A program made the position numbers and the translations under genes. Under the pieces are notes generated by a model that made no database searches, had not been told where the DNA came from, and saw only the letters and a program-made list of their open reading frames with translations. DNA of 64,000 nt, from NCBI RefSeq assembly GCF_900100485.1, contig NZ_FNDH01000003.1, positions 1-64,000 on the forward strand, written 5' to 3'. Shown here piece by piece: positions 47,660 through 57,219 of the stretch. Source of the stretch: Nitrosomonas sp. Nm132 (GTDB taxonomy: Bacteria > Pseudomonadota > Gammaproteobacteria > Burkholderiales > Nitrosomonadaceae). Within the stretch, counting starts at the first letter, position 1; each line of letters begins with the position of its first letter.

Positions 47660-50587
47660 TTAATCCTCGTTAGTTGTTAATTGCTTGATTGAAATTGCGC
47701 CGATGGGCTGTTTGTCGCACACGGCATAGTAAATAGCATAACTATGCCGCGCGCTTTCCCCGCCAACCTGGTCCAGACCTTCTGGGGTATAGCTTAGATA
47801 AACGGGAAATTCCGGGTCTCTTGCCTCGTTGAGCAAAATGAAATCTTTGTATGCTTTCTGACCACCGATAATATTGTGGTGTTTGCTTTTCATGTAAGCC
47901 AACAAGTTTCTATCGCTATCGCCGTAGCCTTGGATTTCATCCAGCGACGCAGTCAAATTGTCGAATTGCTCGCGGTCGCTCACTGGAGCTTGGTAAGCAT
48001 ATTCGTTCAAGAATTTGATCTTTGGCCATTGACTAACCTCGCATATCGCCATTTGCACAAACCGATTTTCACCGCGTAAAGAATGTTTGCTGATTTTGCT
48101 GCGACCTTTCTCAGTAGTTTTTTTCGGTGGAATGGTAATCGGATCGACAACCTTGTTTTGAATCAACTGTACGCCCTGTTTGAAGCAAGCCAATAAATCC
48201 GATTCCATTGCCTGCTTGGCAAGTTCTGTTTCATGAAATTTTCGGTACAGCGAATAAAGCTTTGGCAATTGGATTGTTTGGTTCTCAATTTCTTCGGTTT
48301 GCAAAAAGCGATACCAAACCTTGGTGGCGGCGAAGGAATATTGCCGGTTTAGGAATCGGGCGGCTGCTCCGGTGCCTTTACCTTGATGGATCAATTCCGG
48401 CACAGCAACACAGTAAATATTGGTTGCAGAATTGGCTCCGAATCGATCGAGCCGACCCAAACGTTGCAGAAAATTTTCTGCAGTCGTGAGTTCGGACACC
48501 ATATAATCGGAAGTGATATTTAACGATGCCTGCACAATCGGCCCGGCTCGCAATACATTGTATTTTGGAGTACCGTTTTTTTTGAAGGATTCGTACACTT
48601 CATCGAACAATTTGTGCTTATCGCTTTTTTTGAACTTGGAATGTAGCAATATTGCATTTTCGGCATTCTGATTGCGAATAAAGCTTTTTTGTGCAGTTTG
48701 GGCGGTATTACTGATTACAATGGTATTACCGCTTTGCTCGTAATACAGCGGGTTGCTTTCATCCTGTAGTATTTCATCGAATATCTTGAATTCAATAGAA
48801 TATTTACTAGGATTGAAACTGGGCATTTCGATAATGTCTTCCGGTTGAATCCCTATGACGGCGTCAAGGAAAAAGTAATGCGGTGTGGCGGAAACCAGCA
48901 AGGTATTGGCAAGCCTTCCTTGAGATTTTTTGCATTCGACCAATTCTGCAAATAACAGGTTGAACGCCGGCATGGCGATATATTCGTGAAACTCATCAAA
49001 TACGACATGCGCGTTCAAGACATTAATCAGCGTGTTCACCTTTGTGTGGGTGATAATGGTGCTGAATACTTGATCGATGGTAGTGATGACGATATCGCCA
49101 GAAAAAAAATCGTCTTCCGCCGTACCTTTTCCCCATTTTCTGGTGTATTTGAACTCGCCTGTATTAATTTCGATATTGGTGTCTGGCAAATATTGCTCGG
49201 AAGTCAATTCGAGAAATAAACCTTGGCAGACTTGTACACGTGGACAAATCCAAATGATTTGCTGACCATTCTTTAACATTGCCCACTCCAATGCAATCTT
49301 GGTTTTACCACATCCGGCTGGGCCAGACAGAACGGCAACATCGTTTACTTTGCTGAGCTGAACGGCGATTTCATGCTGTTTGCTAGTGCGCTCGCTGGAC
49401 GGAAATTGCGTCATGCAGGATTGAATTTGCGAACACAAACTACTTTCTGACAGCAAGGTCTCGTCGACCAAACGGTGTAAAGTTTGATATCTGACATGGT
49501 TGTGCAAATCTTCAGCGGATAATCCGGAGATCAATCGGTCTACGGAAACGACACACGCGCGCATTAGATTGTGTAGGGCGTTGGCGGTAATTTGCTGTCG
49601 ATAATCGTCGATACGATTTTCCAGCTCATACGTTTTGTAGTTGGGTAGCGGTGTTGTCTTGATGTTAGCCAATGAATCCAAATCTACCGTTTCGCAGTAA
49701 ATTCTGTTAATCAACGATGTTTCGGTGTTCCGATATTTTTGATCAATTTCACCAATTTGTTGTAACAGCCGTTGTGCTTTCTCAACGATTTCCGAAAACT
49801 GGAGAGACCCTAAATTGCCGTTAAATTTTTTATGAATTCCGCCAAACGTCGAAAACTCAGGGTCTTTTTCCTTACGGTATGGTTTGGCATGGTGCCAATA
49901 AATAGTATGCTTGATTGCGTTCTTGTGACCAGTACTGATACCTTTGAACGAGACAGGATCGAGTAATTGATAAAGCAGAACAGAGATCTCGTTATGGCGC
50001 GGATGCTTTTCGAAGCTGAATTTGGTGTCGTTTATGTGCTGGCCGTCCTCCGCCTGGCAATCTTTTTTCTTCGGGTTTCTCACCCAATCCTGAAAGGCAG
50101 GATCGATTTTCCCGGCATCGTGCAAACAACCCGCGACAAATGTCGCGTCTGCGCCGTTTTTATTGTCCGGCGTCAAACGCGCTAGCAGTTGCTCTGCTAC
50201 ATAACCCACAGCGAACAAATGTTCTGCCAATGCCTGTAGGTGGGTGTTGGCATAGAGAAAATTGGGATTAGGTGCTTGTTTGGGTATGTCCATTATGAGT
50301 TCCTTGGTGGTGGAATTTACTGGCACGATGCCTTGCGGATTGAATTGGTCTCGATTCCCCACAATCCAAACCAACTCGCTTCGACTCCGCGATCTGATCC
50401 AATGACAAGCCACAGCGGTATTTTTGGTGGCAGTTTTGCGCAGCAGGGTTTTGACGGCGATCAATCCTTCTTCCGTGATGACGGTTTGCCAGGCGTTGTC
50501 GCCGATGCGGTTGGCAAAAGCATCCAGTACTCGCCGGGTACGACTAAGCGCTTTTTTCTCGCATTGGCTGACGAAGGTAACCATCAT
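47660..50587 (-). CDS. cas2-3: Cas2-Cas3 fusion nuclease-helicase (type I-F)
   Basis: The protein has 975 residues. Residues 1-95 are the I-F Cas2 domain. An HD nuclease follows (H123 in [11 protein letters not shown] at 156-157 in GCLHDAGK, then [11 protein letters not shown] and YWHHAKPYR). The superfamily-2 helicase has Walker [10 protein letters not shown] near 425, DEFH in VVFDEFHEY near 530, VSATPHYF, and motif VI in [13 protein letters not shown]. It degrades targeted DNA and, through Cas2, joins Cas1 in spacer acquisition. It overlaps cas1 by four bases (ATGA). All catalytic motifs I can see are intact. Confidence 0.95.
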   Translation of the reverse strand: MMVTFVSQCEKKALSRTRRVLDAFANRIGDNAWQTVITEEGLIAVKTLLRKTATKNTAVACHWIRSRSRSELVWIVGNRDQFNPQGIVPVNSTTKELIMDIPKQAPNPNFLYANTHLQALAEHLFAVGYVAEQLLARLTPDNKNGADATFVAGCLHDAGKIDPAFQDWVRNPKKKDCQAEDGQHINDTKFSFEKHPRHNEISVLLYQLLDPVSFKGISTGHKNAIKHTIYWHHAKPYRKEKDPEFSTFGGIHKKFNGNLGSLQFSEIVEKAQRLLQQIGEIDQKYRNTETSLINRIYCETVDLDSLANIKTTPLPNYKTYELENRIDDYRQQITANALHNLMRACVVSVDRLISGLSAEDLHNHVRYQTLHRLVDETLLSESSLCSQIQSCMTQFPSSERTSKQHEIAVQLSKVNDVAVLSGPAGCGKTKIALEWAMLKNGQQIIWICPRVQVCQGLFLELTSEQYLPDTNIEINTGEFKYTRKWGKGTAEDDFFSGDIVITTIDQVFSTIITHTKVNTLINVLNAHVVFDEFHEYIAMPAFNLLFAELVECKKSQGRLANTLLVSATPHYFFLDAVIGIQPEDIIEMPSFNPSKYSIEFKIFDEILQDESNPLYYEQSGNTIVISNTAQTAQKSFIRNQNAENAILLHSKFKKSDKHKLFDEVYESFKKNGTPKYNVLRAGPIVQASLNITSDYMVSELTTAENFLQRLGRLDRFGANSATNIYCVAVPELIHQGKGTGAAARFLNRQYSFAATKVWYRFLQTEEIENQTIQLPKLYSLYRKFHETELAKQAMESDLLACFKQGVQLIQNKVVDPITIPPKKTTEKGRSKISKHSLRGENRFVQMAICEVSQWPKIKFLNEYAYQAPVSDREQFDNLTASLDEIQGYGDSDRNLLAYMKSKHHNIIGGQKAYKDFILLNEARDPEFPVYLSYTPEGLDQVGGESARHSYAIYYAVCDKQPIGAISIKQLTTNED

Positions 50588-51567
50588 GATTGATTCCCCT
50601 CACCCCGTCCCTCTCCCAGGGGGAAAGGGGGATTTTGTAGAGCTTGTTGCTTGACTTGCTCGAACATGAAATCCATGGCCTTGTGTTCGGTAAATTTTTG
50701 CAGGATTTGCTGGCGGAATTCCTGTTCGCTCATTTTTTCCTTGGCACAAACGAAGGCCCAAGGCAGGACGATGGCGTCTTTGACCAGATCGGCGATGTCG
50801 AACACCAGTGCGCCGCGGCGAGTTTTTCCGTGCATCACAGCAAAACCATGCGGTATTCCCAATACCCAGAGTGTGCTTGCTGCAAGGCCATAGGCCAAAT
50901 AATTACCATGATTCAGAAAAGCGTTTGCACTGTCGGTGCTGTCGTAATTGCGCACGAAGTCTTTTTGCTGGGTTCGGCTGACGGCGACTTTGTAGAGGTT
51001 TTTGGTGAGCTGCGCTTCGATCAACAATAACTCGGTTACATTAGCGGCTTGTTCTACTTTGTTCGTGTAGCCCGCGAATGCTTGCGTGACATCCTGGTCG
51101 TCGATAAAGAAGCTCTCATTTTTTAAATCTTTATCTTTGCTCCATGCGCTTTGCAAGTAATTGATGCGCAAGAGCTGAAAGTGTTTTGCGACTTTTAATC
51201 GCTTCTCATCATCAAACCAAAAAGATAACCATCCTTGAACATATTCTGTGGGGCGATACTCGCTTTGCGGTGTGAGCCATTCAATTTCAGTTCCCATCAG
51301 CAGCGGTGTGCCGCCGCCACCACTGAAACCGATCAAAACACCGGCCGATGCGAGCATGCGTACCGCCGCCTGCGTAATTGAAGTCCCGGTACCTAATAAA
51401 ATAACCGTAGTATTGGCAATCGGAATATTCCAGTAAAGTTGCTCATCTTTGGCTTCTGTCAAATAGAGAACACGCCCATCTTTTTGCATCACACGGCACT
51501 TTTCCAGGTAATAAATATTGGCTCGTTTGGAGTGCAGAATTGCTTTTAAATCGGTTAATTGCTCCAT
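50584..51567 (-). CDS. cas1: Cas1f integrase
   Basis: The 327-residue spacer-acquisition nuclease of the I-F group has an N-terminal LKAILHSKRANIYYLEKCRV and TVILLGTGTSITQAAVRMLASAGVLIGFSGGGGTP. The C-terminal helical domain has the metal-binding LNHGNYLAYGLAASTLWVLGIPHGFAVMHGK and GALVFDIADLVKDA. The last 16 residues or so ([16 protein letters not shown]) come from a dispersed palindromic repeat and are not part of the family. It is the first gene of the operon. GGGGG lies ten bases before the ATG. Confidence 0.95.
   Translation of the reverse strand: MEQLTDLKAILHSKRANIYYLEKCRVMQKDGRVLYLTEAKDEQLYWNIPIANTTVILLGTGTSITQAAVRMLASAGVLIGFSGGGGTPLLMGTEIEWLTPQSEYRPTEYVQGWLSFWFDDEKRLKVAKHFQLLRINYLQSAWSKDKDLKNESFFIDDQDVTQAFAGYTNKVEQAANVTELLLIEAQLTKNLYKVAVSRTQQKDFVRNYDSTDSANAFLNHGNYLAYGLAASTLWVLGIPHGFAVMHGKTRRGALVFDIADLVKDAIVLPWAFVCAKEKMSEQEFRQQILQKFTEHKAMDFMFEQVKQQALQNPPFPLGEGRGEGNQS
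50592..50636. repeat. Dispersed CCCTCTCCC-type palindrome within the end of cas1
   Basis: CCCTCACCCCGTCCCTCTCC and the following AGGGGGAAAGGGGG form the hairpin repeat widely scattered in proteobacterial genomes. It lies in frame at the 3' end of cas1 and encodes PFPLGEGRGEG. Confidence 0.65.
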
Positions 51568-51650
51568 TTAGTAATATCCCCCTAATTCAAAAACAAAAAG
51601 ATGCAGAGCAATTGACTTCTATTTTGAAACACTACATTCCTCTCACAAGC

Positions 51651-51934
51651 TCAATATTTATCAAGATTATTGCTTTCCTCAACTTCATTAACTGTAAAAA
51701 AAATGGCTTCATCCGCATGACATTCGCAGCAAACGACAAAGCTGCCAGGACATCCTTCTGTGCAATTCTCGGATAATTCTCAATAAATTCTGTTATGCTC
51801 CAGCCAGAAGCAAGACAATCGAGGATCAGTTCGATTGAAATACGGGTTCCGGAAATAACCAGTTTTCCCGCTAATACATCCGGATTTTTAACAACACAAA
51901 TCTTTCAGCAATACTGTTTATTTATATCTGCCAT
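51651..51934 (-). pseudogene. DUF433 antitoxin-like gene with stop and frameshift
   Basis: From the ATG at 51934 (GGAGGTGAG upstream, overlapping the HIRAN gene end) the frame reads MADINKQYC, TGA, then KICVVKNPDVLAGKLVISG, TRISIELILDCLASGWSITE, FIENYPRIAQKDVLAALSFA. This is a clear DUF433 domain, as found in VapB45-type antitoxins. After ALSFAANVMRMKPFF the natural ending TVNEVEESNNLDKY continues only after a frame change in an 8-A run at 51696-51703 on the plus strand. So there is a premature stop at codon 10 and a homopolymer frameshift. No toxin partner is visible before cas1. Confidence 0.7.
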
Positions 51935-52318
51935 CTCACCTCCACCACGATCCGCTCCCACGGATTATTACTTTTTTTCAACCCTACTATCAAAGCTGAC
52001 ATTTTCTCGCCACGATCCAGCAATTGCGAGATTGCGGCATTGTCCATCCGCGGAATGTAGCCAAGTTTGTGGCCTTGCCAGGTTATGCTGATAGCACGCT
52101 CGTCATAAGGGTTATCGGCTTCGCGCACCAGGGTAAGCGGCTGGCCAACAGAGAATTGCGGCCAGAGCGTTTCACCGTGGTAATACTGGAATCCAGCCAG
52201 AGGTGAAATCTGTAAGGTTTTCCATGCAGTTTGGATTCGATTTGGCGTGCGCAATGGCAGGCAGAGTAAGCCCGCTGATCAGTGTCGTAAGTGATTTCAG
52301 GAATAAGCGCCGTGACAT
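51922..52318 (-). pseudogene. Exported HIRAN-domain protein, frameshifted
   Basis: From an ATG at 52318 the sequence encodes MSRRLFLKSLTTLISGLTLP then AIAHA, a signal peptide with a twin-arginine (Tat) SRRLFLK motif. One base out of frame, the next segment encodes the HIRAN domain (SPLAGFQYYHGETLWPQFSVG, LTLVREADNPYDERAI, KLGYIPRMDNAAISQLLDRG). In intact relatives the two parts are one protein. The frame change lies between about 52235 and 52260. Either a one-base deletion inactivates export, or this is a sequencing error. HIRAN domains occur in DNA-repair proteins, but this exported form is uncharacterised. Confidence 0.75.
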
Positions 52319-52391
52319 GATATTTTCTTGTAAATGAGTTTATGGTTATCCTCATTATCCCTCACCTGCAGGCTCAAAATCTGACCCTGTT

Positions 52392-53359
52392 CTAACCATA
52401 TTTTTTTATCACTGCCCGCAGGCGAGTGATGACTTCCTGCCGTAATTCAGCCGGCTCCAATACTTCCACTCCAGCGCCATGCTTCAGAATATCCATCACC
52501 AGTTCGCTGGCATTGGCATAAGGGATGCGCAGTTCATAGCTGCCATCGGATAACAGTGTTCCTTGTTGCTGGGGATGCCATTGTTCATCGGCAACCCAGC
52601 GGGCGCGCTCGGGTGAGAAAAGCACACGGCGGTCTCTTTAGGTTTGCCGGCAAAAATACCGTAGCTGGAAGCAAAATGGACGTCGAGTTCAGCGTCGCTG
52701 AATTCGAGCGCAGCCTGATCGAGCGAATGAGATGCGCTGATACGGTCGACGGCAAAGCTGCGCAGCGCCTCACGCTTATGGCAATAAGCATCCAAATACC
52801 AGTTATCGCGATAATGAGTGAGGCGCTGGGGTGAAATCTGGCGCTGGGTAGTCTGGTCGTTGCTGCGACTGTGATAGAGGATGTGCAACCGCTTTCTTTG
52901 CAGCAATGCACTGGTCACGGACTGGAAATGCTCCGTGGCCGGTTTTCTTGCGGTCATTTGTAAAATACGGATGCGCCTGGCGATTTCATCCTTGTTTGAC
53001 TGTATAGTGGCAAGAATTTTTTCCAGACGGGCTTTTATCGGCTTGAGACGATCGTCTAATAACCCGGGCTGAGTTTGTTCCAGCAACTGCTGCACGGTCA
53101 ACAGTGCATACAGTTCATCAGCATTGAACCACAGTCCCGGTAGTTCAAAGACCTCCCCTTCGCGGGTCTCATAGAAATAGCCATTGCGTTCACGGTCGTA
53201 TTTCAGCGGCGCATTAAAGTACAGCCGCAATTCGTCAATGATGCGCTTGACCGTGGCGTGTGAGCATTCGAGTTTTTCCTCGAGTATTTGTCGTGAAACA
53301 GGCTGCCGCCTGGTGGCAAGTATTTGGTGCAGCTTGTAAATGCGTTGCAGACGGTCCAT
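52392..53359 (-). pseudogene. WYL-domain regulator (YafY-like), frameshifted
   Basis: An N-terminal helix-turn-helix (RQILEEKLECSHATVKRIIDEL) is followed by the WYL domain (ILYHSRSNDQTTQRQ, SPQRLTHYRDNWYLDAYCH, LRSFAVDRI). After FAGKPKETAV the frame breaks near 52622-52627. The natural continuation LFSPERARWVADEQWHPQQQ, then GTLLSDGSYELRIPY and LRQEVITRLRAVIKKYG, lies in another frame down to 52392. A single lost base explains it. WYL proteins sense ligands or nucleic acid and often regulate CRISPR or other defence genes, but here the gene converges on nothing and is probably dead. Confidence 0.8.
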
Positions 53360-53614
53360 TCTGGCTACTCTGTTTATTTTTGTTATACCGCATGGCTAAC
53401 CCGGCTTAGCTCCTGGATGAATAACGGTGGATTTAACCACAAGCTACGCAATTTATGAGAAATGCATTCCTATTTTGATCGATCATACCAGCCATGCCAG
53501 CGGCAATACATAACAAACGGCTGGTCGGAGTAGAACTTAACAGCAATACCCGGACGAGTAAAACCGGGTCGCTGGGAGAATGGTGCAGGTCTGGGTTTTA
53601 ATAATCAGAATTTA

Positions 53615-53649
53615 TTATCCACAAATTCCGTGGATAAGGCTGTGGGTAA
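53615..53649. promoter_or_regulatory. Cluster of three DnaA boxes
   Basis: TTATCCACA (53615-53623, perfect consensus) is followed by CGTGGATAA (53629-53637) and TGTGGGTAA (53641-53649) in the opposite direction, all within 35 bases. The rest of 53360-53781 has no gene. A CTCGCCCT...AGGGCGAG hairpin at 53732-53758 follows the AddA-like gene. Confidence 0.55.
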
Positions 53650-53731
53650 CTGCTTTATGTCGCGGAAGGGCAATGATTATTCGGGGTGCTTCAAAAAGAT
53701 GCCACAAAGTGTGATGGACTTACTTCTTCCT

Positions 53732-53758
53732 CTCGCCCTTCGACAGACTCAGGGCGAG
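53732..53758. terminator. Hairpin after the AddA-like gene
   Basis: CTCGCCCT and AGGGCGAG form an 8-bp stem around TCGACAGACTC. It matches the dispersed CGCCCTTCGACAGGCTCAGG repeat known in many bacteria. No U-run follows, so termination is uncertain. Confidence 0.4.
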
Positions 53759-53781
53759 CAGTACGAGAATGAGTCAGGTAT

Positions 53782-56700
53782 TCACTTTATCGCATATGGC
53801 CATTCCCGCCATTCTCTGAGCATCGGGAAATACAGTCCTAACCGGATAGGTCGTTGCTCTCTCTGCTGCATCAAGTTCGCATAGCGTTCCAGTTGCGGGC
53901 GATAGCGCAGCTGTTCTCGATCGAGGAAGGCTTCGATATCGCTGCCCAGGTGGGTACCTGTTTTGTAATCGATAATCCAGCGTATGCCTGTTGCATCGAC
54001 AAAAGTTCGGTCCATGACGATATGATCGAGTCCTTCTTCGCGCATGCCGCTCAATGCCCATTCGCAATGGGCGTCGGCATGCTGTCCGCTTAGAATCCAA
54101 CGGCCTCTTTCATCCTCCCACAGGGTCTTGAGTGCGGTGGATAGTTGCATCAACGCATGATCGAAATGAGTCTGCGCGACCCCATTTTGCATCAGCAAAA
54201 CCCGGCCAGCCTGTTCAAAACGGAACAAATCCTGGCGGCCAAAACATTCGATGCCGGTTTTACCGATATGCTGCAGCAAGCGATGTAGGACTGTGCCGAC
54301 CTGCCGGGCGGTTTCGCCCGCCCAGTCAAATTCGATCGACTCTTCCGTGATCTGGCGCGAGGCTGCAATGGTCACTTTGACAGCTTCAGGCGGTGGAGGG
54401 GAAGCCCAGTCCGCCGCCAGACGAAATCGTTTAGCCGGAAGTAGGGGTAGCCACTGAGTAGTCAGTTCTTTCGAGGCATTTTCTGCCGATTCTTTATCGC
54501 TAACCTGAGCATTCAGCAAAGCCTGAAAATGCGCTTTTACTACTGGCCATAGCCGCGCCAGCAGGGAATTTTCAGGCGGGGGCTTAATTTCCATGATCTC
54601 TGCATCCGAGTGGTTCACATGGCCGAACAGATGCAGGCGATGTTTAGCGCGTGTGGCCGCAACGTATAGCAAGCGGCCATTTTCCCGATAGCCTTTTGAT
54701 TTATCCAATTGCCGCAGGGAGGTCATAATCGGATTGGCGTCATCACCCATTGCACTGATCGGTGCAAGCAGCAATGCGGGGTAACCCGATTTGAGTTGAT
54801 GTTTCATCCAATATAGTAACTTGGTTTCATCATGCTTGCCCGTCCGGCCAAGGCCCGGCAGGATCACCGTATCGAATTCCAGTCCTTTCGCCTTATGGAT
54901 GGTCATGAGCTGCAGCGAGCCATCCGCCATCACGTCCGGCAAAGCGTAGAGTCGAGCGACACGTTCATCGAGTATCTGAATATCCGGCAGTTGACCGGCT
55001 TCGGTCAATTCTTCCAGCAACTGGAAGTAAACCTCCGCGTCGTCCAGATCCGTTTCATCCGTCACACAGGCCGGTCCGCCCAGTGCGATCCACGTGCCTT
55101 CCACATTCCTGCGCAAGGAACGTGCTGCCTGCTGAATGATCGCGCTTTCAACGATGGGCAGTACGCGGGCAAGCCGCTGCTGGCCATCCTCACTGAGTTG
55201 CGCAAGCTGGGTTGAATCCCGCAGCAAATCAATGATCGTTTTTTGAAAATCGCCACCCGCCAAGGCATACAGGTCCTGCAGCGTCAATCCACACCAAGGC
55301 GCACGCAGCAACGCCAGCCAGGCGATACGATCGCCATGGTGCAGCAAGGCGCGGGTCAGGGCAAGCAAATCCTGGATTATGGATCGGTGCGTGAGCCGTT
55401 CGATTTCGACTGCCTGAAAACGCAGCCCGGCCTGCTTCAGTTGCGCGATGATCTGCACGAGGTGGGAGCGGTTCCGAACCAGGATGGCGGTCGTGCCACT
55501 CGAATAGGCCATTTTGGCCTGCTGCACAATCGATGCGATTTGTTGCGCCTCGGCCTGATCATCCCGTTGCAGCGAAGGATAAAGGGTGACCGCTTCAGGG
55601 TGAGTGGCTGCATGAAAAGCGACGGACGGTGCATAGGACACGGCGCTTGAGGCTATCTCGTCCTTTGCGGGCAAAATGGCAGGGAAATGCTGATTGATCC
55701 AGTCGATGATCCCCTGCTGGGAACGAAAATTGACCGATAAGCGCAGAAATTCAAGTGGAATCTGGCCAAATACGCCATGATCGCGGATCTCAAGGAATAA
55801 GCCTACTTCAGCTTGCCGGAAGCGGTAAATGGATTGCATGGGATCGCCCACCAGAAAAAGCGTGCGGCCATCATCCGGTTGCCAGCCCGCGGTCAATCGC
55901 GCCAGCAGCTCGGCCTGATTGAACGAGGTATCTTGAAATTCATCGACCAGCAAGTGCTGGATACGGTAGTCCAATGCCAATGCCAGATCGGTGGGCGCAT
56001 CAGGTTCCCCAAGCGCCTGAATCGCAGCCAGTGTCAGCGCTGGAAAATCGACCTGCCCCATTTCACGAAATGTGACTTCCAGATACCCCGCCGCTACTGT
56101 GAGCAGTTTGAATAATGCTTGCAGCGTCTCCCATTCATCCTCTCTGTATTGATGCGGGGGTAATGTCCGGATCAAGGCCAGTTGCTGGACAAATTCATTT
56201 TCAGTCACCAATGCTTGCAGCAAGTCCTCCATTCGCTGCTTCATCTCGCGATAGTGCGCCTTTTCTTCTGGATGACTTCCCTGAGAAGCAGGAGGAAACC
56301 CTTCATTTTTGCTCACTCTCTTTCGCAATTCGCCCTTGCTCGTCAACAACAAGGTGGCGAGTCCTTCCCATTGCGGCCGGTCGGTGATTTGCCAACCTGG
56401 TAAATCCTGCAGGGTTTGGCAATGCGCAATGACAGAATCGCCCGTTTCAGGCTGGTTTGCGGCAAACTTTGCCAAAGCGACGATCTCCGCGCGATTAACG
56501 GCAGGAGCCTGATCAACGAGCGTTCGTAACGCATCGGTCACCCATTCAGTCAATCCGGCTTCCAGTTTGTCACGCATGAGCACTTCATGATGGGGCCCCG
56601 CCAGATAAGCGAGCCATTGATCACGCCGCGCGAGCATGCTCGCGATCAACTGCTGGAGCTTGTCCAGTCGGTTATCCAGATGCGCGATCAAATGCGCAAT

Positions 56701-57219
56701 GGCATCCGACCATTCACCCTCCGACTCGACTACCTCGATCGTTTGCCGGGCCGCTTCCTGATAGAGATCGGATGCTTCCTCCGCGATCGATGGCAGCACA
56801 CCGAACTCAGAAAGAATGGGCATTTGGCTGACCAGTCCAGCGCACAAGGAATCAATCGTCTGAATGCGCAAGCGGGCAGGATTCTCGAGCAATTGCCAGT
56901 CTTTGGCCTGATCGTGCGCCAGCACACGCTGGGCTAGCTGCCAGGTTTGGCGTGCGTATTCTTCTTGCGGAGGCGAAGTATCTTGAGCAGTGGTCAATGC
57001 CTGCAGAATCCGTTGGCGCATTTCGCTTGCGGCCTTACGGGTAAAAGTGATCGCTACGACTTCCTCGGGTGAATCGACTCTCGCCAGGAGTACCAGAAAC
57101 CGCTGGGTCAGCAGGCCAGTTTTGCCTGATCCAGCAGGCGCCTGAACGATAAAAGACTGCTGTGGATCGAGCGCTCGCAGCCGCTCGGCCTGGTCGGCGA
57201 CTTCCGGTCGTATCGTCAT
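53782..57219 (-). CDS. AddA-like UvrD-type helicase-nuclease
   Basis: The 1145-residue superfamily-1 helicase has Q-motif and Walker A FIVQAPAGSGKTGLL (about residue 25), VAITFTRKAASEMRQR, Walker B LLVDEFQDTSFNQAELL, VGDPMQSIYRFRQAEVGLF, LSVNFRSQ, MTIHKAKGLEFDTVILPGL and LLYVAATRAK. At the C-terminus is a RecB-type nuclease: GTVLHRLLQHIG, later TFVDATGIRWIIDYKTGTH. It pairs with the next gene (four-base overlap) to resect double-strand breaks before recombination. It belongs to the proteobacterial AddA-like branch. Such enzymes also supply DNA fragments for CRISPR adaptation. Confidence 0.88.
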   Translation of the reverse strand: MTIRPEVADQAERLRALDPQQSFIVQAPAGSGKTGLLTQRFLVLLARVDSPEEVVAITFTRKAASEMRQRILQALTTAQDTSPPQEEYARQTWQLAQRVLAHDQAKDWQLLENPARLRIQTIDSLCAGLVSQMPILSEFGVLPSIAEEASDLYQEAARQTIEVVESEGEWSDAIAHLIAHLDNRLDKLQQLIASMLARRDQWLAYLAGPHHEVLMRDKLEAGLTEWVTDALRTLVDQAPAVNRAEIVALAKFAANQPETGDSVIAHCQTLQDLPGWQITDRPQWEGLATLLLTSKGELRKRVSKNEGFPPASQGSHPEEKAHYREMKQRMEDLLQALVTENEFVQQLALIRTLPPHQYREDEWETLQALFKLLTVAAGYLEVTFREMGQVDFPALTLAAIQALGEPDAPTDLALALDYRIQHLLVDEFQDTSFNQAELLARLTAGWQPDDGRTLFLVGDPMQSIYRFRQAEVGLFLEIRDHGVFGQIPLEFLRLSVNFRSQQGIIDWINQHFPAILPAKDEIASSAVSYAPSVAFHAATHPEAVTLYPSLQRDDQAEAQQIASIVQQAKMAYSSGTTAILVRNRSHLVQIIAQLKQAGLRFQAVEIERLTHRSIIQDLLALTRALLHHGDRIAWLALLRAPWCGLTLQDLYALAGGDFQKTIIDLLRDSTQLAQLSEDGQQRLARVLPIVESAIIQQAARSLRRNVEGTWIALGGPACVTDETDLDDAEVYFQLLEELTEAGQLPDIQILDERVARLYALPDVMADGSLQLMTIHKAKGLEFDTVILPGLGRTGKHDETKLLYWMKHQLKSGYPALLLAPISAMGDDANPIMTSLRQLDKSKGYRENGRLLYVAATRAKHRLHLFGHVNHSDAEIMEIKPPPENSLLARLWPVVKAHFQALLNAQVSDKESAENASKELTTQWLPLLPAKRFRLAADWASPPPPEAVKVTIAASRQITEESIEFDWAGETARQVGTVLHRLLQHIGKTGIECFGRQDLFRFEQAGRVLLMQNGVAQTHFDHALMQLSTALKTLWEDERGRWILSGQHADAHCEWALSGMREEGLDHIVMDRTFVDATGIRWIIDYKTGTHLGSDIEAFLDREQLRYRPQLERYANLMQQREQRPIRLGLYFPMLREWREWPYAIK

